DNA of 64,000 nt from Paraescarpia echinospica (taxonomy: Eukaryota; Annelida; Polychaeta; Sabellida; Siboglinidae). A program made the position numbers and the translations under genes. Below, one piece after another: positions 48,640 through 58,469 of the stretch. The DNA is taken from NCBI GenBank assembly GCA_020002185.1, contig CM034536.1:14915199-14979198 (forward strand), given 5' to 3'. The notes beneath the pieces were generated by a model. It was given only the letters and a program-made list of their open reading frames with translations, was not told the origin of the DNA and searched no databases. Position 1 is the first letter of the stretch; each line of letters starts with the position of its first letter.

Positions 48640-49135
48640 GTCGGCAAGGTCGCCGTTAATTGTTGGGTGTGTCGACGGAATAGACTCCCGCACACCGCTT
48701 TGATGCCCTGCAGAACAATTACGTTACATTCCGCTTAATAATAGTGAATCGGTGCACAGTTAGCTAATTAGTGGCGCGTAATACGATGCAGCATTTGCTT
48801 CGACAGAGATTAGCGATTACACAAGCAGTGATTATCTCCAATTGCCTGTCTTTGGCTGTGACGACTTTGATTTTCTAACTGATAATTTCCATCTTGTCTC
48901 GAGCTCTTTTTGTGCGAAAGTCCAATCAGGATGGGGCAATTAGGTCGCGGTGGAATGCCATTATTTTCCGATTGCCCCCGTGCGTTCGGTTCTGTTATTG
49001 CACTGGAGATTTACATTTGGTACATCTTTTCCTTTCTTCATTTCTCGTTGTCACGAGTTGCAGTCTCATGTTAAATGTACAATGGGGTTTTTACAAATAG
49101 CGTCATTGAATGGTATCCTGAGCGATAACCATTAA
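48640..49135. other. Balanced-composition unique block, possible conserved non-coding element
   Basis: Between repeat-rich flanks lies about 500 bp of balanced, non-repetitive sequence rich in homeodomain-type cores (GCTAATTAG near 48763, CGTTAATTG, CCATTAATTG) with no coding frame. This is the kind of composition seen in intronic enhancers, but function is inference only. Confidence 0.25.
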
Positions 49136-49370
49136 TTGCAGTCAGTCAGTGGACAATCAAAGTATACTAATCAATGTTCTTGGTAGCAAAACAATGTCGT
49201 TTTTATAGATATATATAATATAGTATATCCATTTGATGAGAAAGAACCAGTGATAGTGCAAATGGTTCAGCAGTTAGGGACCCAGGGGTATAACAATACA
49301 CAAAACTACAGTGTATTGATACACAACAGTAATCAATATGACAATGGTGTGGTATTGATGGTAAATAAAA

Positions 49371-51390
49371 TTATCAATAGTTCCCATCAATGGTACACTG
49401 AACTCAACTATCAATAGTTCCCATCAATGGTACACTGAACTCAACTATCAATAGTTCCCATCAATGGTACACTGAACTCAACTATCAATAGTTCCCATCA
49501 ATGGTACACTGAACTCAACTATCAATAGTTCCCATCAATGGTACACTGAACTCAACTATCAATAGTTCCCATCAATGGTACACTGAACTCAACTATCAAT
49601 AGTTCCCATCAATGGTACACTGTTCCCATCAATGGTACACTGAACTCAACTATCAGTAGTTCCCATCAATGGTACACTGAACTCAACTATCAGTAGTTCC
49701 CATCAATGGTACACTGAACTCAACTATCAGTAGTTCCCATCAATGGTACACTGAACTCAACTATCAATAGTTCCCATCAATGGTACACTGAACTCAACTA
49801 TCAATAGTTCCCATCAATGGTACACTGAACTCAACTATCAATAGTTCCCATCAATGGTACACTGAACTCAACTATCAGTAGTTCCCATCAATGGTACACT
49901 GAACTCAACTATCAGTAGTTCCCATCAATGGTACACTGAACTCAACTATCAGTAGTTCCCATCAATGGTACACTGAACTCAACTATCAGTAGTTCCCATC
50001 AATGGTACACTGAACTCAACTATCAGTAGTTCCCATCAATGGTACACTGAACTCAACTATCAGTAGTTCCCATCAATGGTACACTGAACTCAACTATCAG
50101 TAGTTCCCATCAATGGTACACTGAACTCAACTATCAGTAGTTCCCATCAATGGTAAACTGAAATCAACTATCAGTAGTTCCCATCAATGGTACACTGAAC
50201 TCAACTATCAGTAGTTCCCATCAATGGTACACTGAACTCAACTATCAATAGTTCCCATCAATGGTACACTGAACTCAACTATCAATAGTTCCCATCAATG
50301 GTACACTGAACTCAACTATCAATAGTTCCCATCAATGGTACACTGAACTCAACTATCAGTAGTTCCCATCAATGGTACACTGAACTCAACTATCAGTAGT
50401 TCCCATCAATGGTACACTGAACTCAACTATCAATAGTTCCCATCAATGGTACACTGAACTCAACTATCAGTAGTTCCCATCAATGGTACACTGAACTCAA
50501 CTATCAGTAGTTCCCATCAATGGTACACTGAACTCAACTATCAGTAGTTCCCATCAATGGTACACTGAACTCAACTATCAGTAGTTCCCATCAATGGTAC
50601 TGACAACTGTAGTTCCCATCAATGGTACACTGAACTCAACTATCAGTAGTTCCCATCAATGGTACACTGAACTCAACTATCAGTAGTTCCCATCAATGGT
50701 ACACTGAACTCAACTATCAATAGTTCCCATCAATGGTACACTGAACTCAACTATCAATAGTTCCCATCAATGGTACACTGAACTCAACTATCAATAGTTC
50801 CCATCAATGGTACACTGAACTCAACTATCAATAGTTCCCATCAATGGTACACTGAACTCAACTATCAATAGTTCCCATCAATGGTACACTGAACTCAACT
50901 ATCAGTAGTTCACATCAATGGTACACTGAACTCAACTATCAATAGTTCCCATCAATGGTACACTGAACTCAACTATCAATAGTTCCCATCAATGGTACAC
51001 TGAACTCAACTATCAGTAGTTCCCATCAATGGTACACTGAACTCAACTATCAGTAGTTCCCATCAATGGTACACTGAACTCAACTATCAATAGTTCCCAT
51101 CAATGGTACACTGAACTCAACTATCAATAGTTCCCATCAATGGTACACTGAACTCAACTATCAATAGTTCCCATCAATGGTACACTGAACTCAACTATCA
51201 GTAGTTCCCATCAATGGTACACTGAACTCAACTATCAGTAGTTCCCATCAATGGTACACTGAACTCAACTATCAATAGTTCCCATCAATGGTACACTGAA
51301 CTCAACTATCAGTAGTTCCCATCAAATGGTACACTGAACTTAACTATCGGTAGTTCCCATCAGTGGTACACTGAACTCAGCTATTAGTAG
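49371..51390. repeat. 37-bp minisatellite, about 54 copies
   Basis: The unit contains CAATAGTTCCCATCAATGG then TACACTGAACTCAACTAT. Two unit types differ by CAATAG versus CAGTAG and occur in runs. Defective units occur near 49615 (truncated, with TGTTCCC) and near 50595 (TGACAACTGTAG). No gene is present, since both strands have frequent stops. Confidence 0.97.
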
Positions 51391-53015
51391 TAATAATATT
51401 TCGCAAACAAATCAGCAGTGCTGCAGCCACACAGAAACAGTGTTCATAAAAATACTTTTTCAGTTTCATCTTGGAAAGATACTATCGTAATAGTTAGGAT
51501 ACTATTGCAATAGTTAGGATACTATCGCTATAGCCACCCCATCGGAACTAGTGAAAGTAATCACGAGTGCACCGATTACAGTAACAACAGTAAGTGCTGC
51601 CACCTAGGGGGCATCCATAACGTATTTCACACTTAGTGGTAGGCGGGTCTATTGGCAAGTGTGGTGAAGCGTTACATGTGGGTGGGAGTTTTTGGTAACG
51701 ATTTTTGAAATTTTGTGAATGGTGATCAACTCTCCAGATGATGCCACTGTAGACAAGTTTGTGATAAAAATACTGTAATGGATAATTGGTGTCCTCGGCT
51801 TGTTGGTCCATGTGTGGGCGTAAGTTAATAGACGCTTATTCGGGACATTTACGTTATATCTAAAAAGTGAATTCCAGGAAATGGGGCCGATGTTGAGTAA
51901 GCGTGATTACTACTGACAACCCTGTCAGTCACATCATAGATCTTTCTCGTGACATTTTGAGCACTGTCACCAAGACACAAGATTGGTTCACCTGCGGAAA
52001 CAACAGAATCGCGTGACTCTAATGGTTGACCAGAGGTTGGGGGAGGTCAGGTGACCTTTAGTTAGGCAAGCAGCTGGCAAAACATAACAGGCCTATGGAT
52101 AGTTGAAGGTTTATTTTCAGAGCCAATTGGTGTATTTTTTACATATTGCGTAATCACATTGTGGGACATTGTGACAGTTTGTCTATTTAGGAGTAGTTTC
52201 TTGGGTATCTTTAGCTTAATAGATTGTAAGATATGGAAGAATTATATCTTAGTGAAATCCATAGATTTGCTGAAAAGAAAGTTCTATTCCATTGCCAGTA
52301 TATTACATAGGTGTCAACATTACTGCTTTTGGGAAGAAATATCAACCTTTTTTAATTTTCAAAAACAAACAATATTTATGGTAAAATTGATTTATTTGTT
52401 GCATCTTGCATACAAAGCCATTCCAAGTACAGCTGTTCATGCTATTTCTTCGGGATCCGATGATTTCACATTTTGCCATGCATGCCTTCACAGCAAATGA
52501 GAAGGACACATAAAAATAATGACCCATAAAACTGCGTGTTAAAATGACAAAAAAAACTCAAATTAAAAAAAGTATAAGGTTGAATGGACGACAGTGTGTC
52601 CCACTTTTCATGATAATTTTCCCATCTTTCCACAGCAAATATGTTGACACATATGATGTAGACAAGTAGCAAAATAATTTGTGAGAGCATAAGTAACACC
52701 AGCATATTCTTGAGACAGCGGCACTGACAGAACAACAAGACAAGTTGGGTTGTAAGAACGACCGAGTACGGGGAATTACAGGAGCAACGAGGATGGATAG
52801 GAGAAGGCCGAGTAACCTGAGAGAAGAGGTCAGGATGCGGTTGAGCTTAACGGGAACAATAACGTACAAAGCGGGATGACGTGGGCCGACCATCTGGTGG
52901 CTGTCTGTGCGAGTGTAGGCAGGTCACCTACTGAAAAGAGCACAGGCGGTGGAATGGCGAGGCCTCAGAAAAAAGGGGAGACAGCAATTAAGATGGTTAG
53001 ACGGTTGTAAGAAAG

Positions 53016-53458
53016 GTGGAGGAGTGGGGGGAGAAGGCTGGGGATAGGGAGGAGTGGGGGAGAGAAGGCTGGGGATAGGGAGGAGTGGGGGGAGAAGGCT
53101 GGGGACAGGGAGGAGTGGGGGAGAAGGCTTGAGGGATAGGGAGGAGTGTGGGGTAGAAGGCCAGGGATAGGGAGGGAGGTGGGGGAGAATACTGGGGATA
53201 GGGAGGTGTGGGGTAGAAGGCCGAAGAGGGATAGGGAGGGTGGGGGAGAGCTGGGAATAGGGAGGAGTGGGGGAAGGCTGGGAATAGGGAGGAGTGGGGG
53301 TAGAAAGCTGGGGATAGGGATGAGTGGGGGAGAAGGCTGGGAATAGGGAGGAGTGGGGGGTAGAATGCTGGGGATAGGGAGGAGTGGGTGTACAAGGCTG
53401 GGGATAGGGAGGAGTGGGGAGAGAAGGCTGGGATAGGGAGGAGTGGGGAGAGAAGGCT
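53016..53458. repeat. GA-rich minisatellite, about 28-33-bp units
   Basis: Units of the form GGAGTGGGGGAGAAGGCTGG followed by GGATAGGGA repeat about 15 times with length variation, then run into the assembly gap. The strand is strongly purine-rich, favourable to triplex or G-rich secondary structure. Confidence 0.92.
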
Positions 53459-54458
53459 NNNNNNNNNNNNNNNNNNNNNNNNNNNNNNNNNNNNNNNNNN
53501 NNNNNNNNNNNNNNNNNNNNNNNNNNNNNNNNNNNNNNNNNNNNNNNNNNNNNNNNNNNNNNNNNNNNNNNNNNNNNNNNNNNNNNNNNNNNNNNNNNNN
53601 NNNNNNNNNNNNNNNNNNNNNNNNNNNNNNNNNNNNNNNNNNNNNNNNNNNNNNNNNNNNNNNNNNNNNNNNNNNNNNNNNNNNNNNNNNNNNNNNNNNN
53701 NNNNNNNNNNNNNNNNNNNNNNNNNNNNNNNNNNNNNNNNNNNNNNNNNNNNNNNNNNNNNNNNNNNNNNNNNNNNNNNNNNNNNNNNNNNNNNNNNNNN
53801 NNNNNNNNNNNNNNNNNNNNNNNNNNNNNNNNNNNNNNNNNNNNNNNNNNNNNNNNNNNNNNNNNNNNNNNNNNNNNNNNNNNNNNNNNNNNNNNNNNNN
53901 NNNNNNNNNNNNNNNNNNNNNNNNNNNNNNNNNNNNNNNNNNNNNNNNNNNNNNNNNNNNNNNNNNNNNNNNNNNNNNNNNNNNNNNNNNNNNNNNNNNN
54001 NNNNNNNNNNNNNNNNNNNNNNNNNNNNNNNNNNNNNNNNNNNNNNNNNNNNNNNNNNNNNNNNNNNNNNNNNNNNNNNNNNNNNNNNNNNNNNNNNNNN
54101 NNNNNNNNNNNNNNNNNNNNNNNNNNNNNNNNNNNNNNNNNNNNNNNNNNNNNNNNNNNNNNNNNNNNNNNNNNNNNNNNNNNNNNNNNNNNNNNNNNNN
54201 NNNNNNNNNNNNNNNNNNNNNNNNNNNNNNNNNNNNNNNNNNNNNNNNNNNNNNNNNNNNNNNNNNNNNNNNNNNNNNNNNNNNNNNNNNNNNNNNNNNN
54301 NNNNNNNNNNNNNNNNNNNNNNNNNNNNNNNNNNNNNNNNNNNNNNNNNNNNNNNNNNNNNNNNNNNNNNNNNNNNNNNNNNNNNNNNNNNNNNNNNNNN
54401 NNNNNNNNNNNNNNNNNNNNNNNNNNNNNNNNNNNNNNNNNNNNNNNNNNNNNNNNNN
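53459..54458. other. Assembly gap (1000 N)
   Basis: Exactly 1000 N, probably a fixed-size placeholder of unknown true length. It separates two different tandem arrays, and some WDR4 exons could be hidden here. Confidence 0.98.
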
Positions 54459-56940
54459 AAGTATCCAGACGATGACGCCAAGTTACATAAGTATCCAGAC
54501 GATGACGCCAAGTTACACAAGTATCCAGACAATGACGCCAAGTTACATAAGTATCCAGACGATGACGCCAAGTTACATAAGTATCCAGACGATGATGCCA
54601 AGTTACATAAGTATCCAGACGATGATGCCAAGTTACATAAGTATCCAGACGGTGACGCCAAGTTACACAAGTATCCAGACGGTGACGCGAAGTTACACAA
54701 GTATCCAGACGATGACGCCAAGTTACACAAGTATCCAGACGATGACGCCAAGTTACACAACTATCCAGACGGTGACGCCAAGTTACATAAGTATCCAGAC
54801 GATGACGACAAGTTACACAAGTATCCAGAAGATGACGCCAAGTTACATAAGTATCCAGACGATGATGCCAAGTTACATAAGTATCCAGACGGTGACGCCA
54901 AGTTACACAAGTATCCAGACGATGACGCCAAGTTACACAAGTATCCAGACGATGACGCCAAGTTACACAACTATCCAGACGGTGACGCCAAGTTACACAA
55001 ATATCCAGACGGTGACACCAAGTTACACAAGTATCCAGACGATGATGCCAAGTTACATAAGTATCCAGACGATGATGCCAAGTTACATAAGTATCCAGAC
55101 GATGATGCCAAGTTACATAAGTATCCAGACGGTGACGCCAAGTTACACAAGTATCCAGACGGTGACGCGAAGTTACACAAGTATCCAGATGATGACGCCA
55201 AGTTACACAAGTATCCAGACGATGACGCCAAGTTACACAACTATCCAGACGGTGACGCCAAGTTACATAAGTATCCAGACGATGACGACAAGTTACACAA
55301 GTATCCAGACGATGACGCCAAGTTACATAAGTAACCAGACGATGATGCCAAGTTACATAAGTATCCAGACGGTGACGCCAAGTTACACAAGTATCCAGAC
55401 GGTGATGCGAAGTTACACAAGTATCCAGACGATGACGCCAAGTTACACAAGTATCCAGACGATGACGCCAAGTTACACAACTATCCAGACGGTGATGCCA
55501 AGTTACACAAGTATCCAGACGGTGACGCCAAGTTACACAAGTATCCAGACGATGATGCCAAGTTACATAAGTATCCAGACGGTGACGCCAAGTTACACAA
55601 GTATCCAGACGGTGACGCCAAGTTACACAAGTATCCAGACGATGACGCCAAGTTACACAAGTATCCAGACGATGACGCCAAGTTACACAACTATCCAGAC
55701 GGTGACGCCAAGTTACATAAGTATCCAGACGATGACGACAAGTTACACAAGTATCCAGACGATGACGCCAAGTTACATAAGTATCCAGACGATGATGCCA
55801 AGTTACATAAGTATCCAGACGGTGACGCCAAGTTACACAAGTATCCAGACGGTGACGCGAAGTTACACAAGTATCCAGACGATGACACCAAGTTACACAA
55901 GTATCCAGACGATGACGCCAAGTTACACAACTATCCAGACGGTGATGCCAAGTTACACAAGTATCCAGACGGTGACGCCAAGTTACACAAGTATCCAGAA
56001 GGTGACGCCAAGTTACAGAAGTATCCAGACGGTGACACCAAGTTACACAAGTATCCAGACGGTGACGCCAAGTTACACAAGTATCCAGACGGTGATGCCA
56101 AGTTACACAAGTATCCAGACGGTGATGCCAAATTACACAAGTATCCAGACGATGACGCCAAGTTACACAAGTATCCAGACGATGATGCCAAGTTACACAA
56201 GTATCCAGATGGTGACGCCAAGTTACACAAGTATCCAGACGGTGACGCCAAGTTACATAAGTATCCAGACGGTGACGACAAGTTACATAAGTATCCAGAC
56301 GGTGACGCCAAGTTACACAAGTATCCATACGGTGACGCCAAGTTACACAAGTATCCAGACAGTGACGCCAAGTTACATAAGTATCCAGACGATGACGCCA
56401 AGTTACATAAGTATCCAGACGATGACGCCAAGTTACACAAGTATCCAGACGATGACGCCAAGTTACACAAGTATCCAGATGATGACGCCAAGTTACATAA
56501 GTATCCAGACGATGACGCCAAGTTACACAAGTATCCAGACGGTGACGCCAAGTTACATAAGTATCTAGACGGTGACGCCAAGTTACATAAGTATCTAGAC
56601 GGTGATGCCAAGTTACATAAGTATCCAGACGATGACACCAAGTTACATAAGTATCCAGACGATGACGCCAAGTTACATAAGTATCCAGACGATGACGCCA
56701 AGTTACATAAGTATCCAGACGATGACGCCAAGTTACATAAGTATCCAGACGATGACGCCAACTTACATAAGTATCTAGACGATGACGCCAAGTTACATAA
56801 GTATCTAGACGATGACGCCAAGTTACATAAGTATCTAGACGATGACGCCAAGTTACATAAGTATCTAGACGATGACGCCAAGTTACACAAGTATCCAGAC
56901 GATGACGCCAAGTTACATAAGTATCTAGACGATGACGTCA
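54459..56940. repeat. 30-bp minisatellite, about 83 copies, with higher-order structure
   Basis: The unit contains AGTTACATAAGTATCCAGA then CGATGACGCCA. Variants are ACATAA/ACACAA, GATGAC/GGTGAC and GACGCCA/GATGCCA. A rarer CTATCC variant marks boundaries near 54760, 54970, 55240, 55480, 55690 and 55930, giving higher-order blocks of 7 to 9 units. The right third lacks this marker and is enriched in TATCTAGAC units. The last unit reads GATGACGTCATG. Since 30 bp is ten codons, several frames stay open for the whole array and beyond. They encode ten-residue repeats and are not genes. Confidence 0.97.
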
Positions 56941-57048
56941 TGTCCATGTGTTGTCAAAGTTAGAAAATGTTTGTGTTTGTGGCCGTTCAAGATCTAAAGG
57001 GTTAAGTCTTGTTAAAGTTGTACAAGGGATGTTGTGTTCTCATGACAG

Positions 57049-57269
57049 GACGGGACTCTGAGACTGTGGGACTACCACTGTGGCATACAGCTGGGTGTCA
57101 CTGACTGCAGTGACCATCTGGTCGCGACACTGTCACGGACGTCACATGACACGTCGTCAGGGCAACCGAGTAACGGCAGTGACGGCTGTGTGACAGGCAC
57201 TAACCGGGCGTGTGTCAGGTGTCTGACGGGGTGTCAGACAACAGACGTCATCGTCGTCAGCTTCTACCA
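57049..57269 (+). CDS. wdr4: WDR4 exon with DGTLRLWDY WD blade
   Basis: The acceptor TCTCATGACAG precedes the exon and the donor GTGAGT follows at 57270. The 221-bp exon (73 codons plus two bases) starts DGTLRLWDYHCGIQLG, matching the GDGTLRLW-type strand of animal WDR4 at the end of a WD blade. It continues through a Ser/Thr/Gly-rich linker to TTDVIVVSFY. The linker is less conserved, as expected for this loop. The two leftover bases (CA) fit the single base that opens the exon at 61015. The previous exon should end in phase 0 and was not found. Confidence 0.75.
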
Positions 57270-57284
57270 GTGAGTAGGCATGAA

Positions 57285-57775
57285 GGGGTAACAGGAGGGG
57301 TAACAGGAGATAGCATTGAGGGGGGTAGTATTGAAGGGGGTAAAAGGAGGGGTAACAGGAGATAGCATTGAGGGGGGTAAAAGGAGGTAACATTGAGGGG
57401 GCTAATGGGGTAGCATTGAGGGGGTAACAAGGGGTAGTGTTGAAGGGGTGACATTGAGGATGGTAATGGGGTAGTCGTCGTGAGGGGGGTAGTAGGGGTA
57501 GCATTGATGGGTAACAGGGGGGTAGCATTGAGGGGGCAACAGGGGGTGGTATTCAGGTAATGGTAAAATTGAGGGGGCTAATGGGGGTAGCATTGAGTGG
57601 TATAACTAGGTATAGTATTGAAGGGGCAACAGGGGGTTGTATTGAGAGGGTAGCAGGGGGCTAGCATTGCAGGGGTAACACTGAAGCGGGTAATGGGCAT
57701 AGCATTGAGGGGGTAACAGGAGTTATTGAATTGATGGGGTAACTGGGGTAGCACTGCAGGGGTAACTGCAAGCTT
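57285..57775. repeat. Degenerate GGGGTAACAGG/GTAGCATTGAGG array
   Basis: Units of about 14-17 bp built on GAGGGGGTAACAGGGG and GGTAGCATTGA alternate irregularly for about 490 bp, beginning just 15 bp after the splice donor. Minus-strand Pro/Leu/Tyr frames are by-products. Confidence 0.85.
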
Positions 57776-58469
57776 TAATTAGACAGATCCCTCAGTGACG
57801 GGGTTAAACAGGATATATTTAATACTTTCAAATGAAAAAACAGATTTGTGAAACCTATTTTTGTGGTTTGCTTTAGTAGTGCAAGTGGCATTTTGACAAC
57901 GTCCATGTTGTTACCGTCGGTCCATAGCATGTGTCATGGAGTCGGCTTTACTACCGAACATGGTGCTAGAATAACAGACACCTGTGTTTGGTTATATATA
58001 TGCCAACATAGCCAGCAGCTATGATGCATAAATGCATGCTCTGATACCACGTCGATGCAAAATCTTACTTTTTGTTGATGTGTAAATCTTAGTTGGCACC
58101 GTGTGAACAGCGGACATAGGTTAGAGGCACTGTGTAGTGTACATGCATGTCTGACACGCAGGCTAGGCACACTCCACATGTGCACCTGATGTGCAAACTT
58201 CGAGGCACTACACGTGTGTGTGCATGACAGATGTGCTAGAGGCACTATGCACGTGCATGCGTGCGTGAAAAGGTATCACAGCCCGAGGACCTTGATATGA
58301 GTCATCAGTGACTGTAGCTGTTTGCTTACATCTCTTCTGGCATGTTGTGAGCCCATTGTCATTCAAATTCCAGTCTCATTATGTTTGTGCTTGTAATTTG
58401 CGGCCGCGAATGTTGTCCTTTGGTGTGAGTGCATTAACCCTTCAATTCATTGTAGATATAAAATAAAAA

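Larger units (their letters stand above)
30980..57048 (+). other. WDR4 central introns (exons not located)
   Basis: About 26 kb in which exons for the central WD blades are expected but were not recognised. It holds AT microsatellites, a fold-back element, CA/AC repeats, two SINEs, a 37-bp array, a GA-rich array, an assembly gap and a 30-bp array, all listed separately. The remaining stretches (31100-31960, 32060-35270, 38490-40580, 40775-42560, 42645-44170, 44485-47210, 47515-48300, 51395-53010) show no coding segment I can support. Confidence 0.45.

Noticed and set aside
49371..51390. Possible CRISPR array (regular 37-bp repeats)
   Set aside because: There are no unique spacers between repeats, the units are directly adjacent, and the context is an animal genome. 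It is a minisatellite.
52924..56328. Minus-strand open frame of 1134 residues with DTCVTWRHRL-type repeats, and similar plus-strand frames (53388-55334, 53443-56568)
   Set aside because: They are frames through the 30-bp array and the N gap. The unit is ten codons long and several frames are open at once. No non-repeat domain is present.
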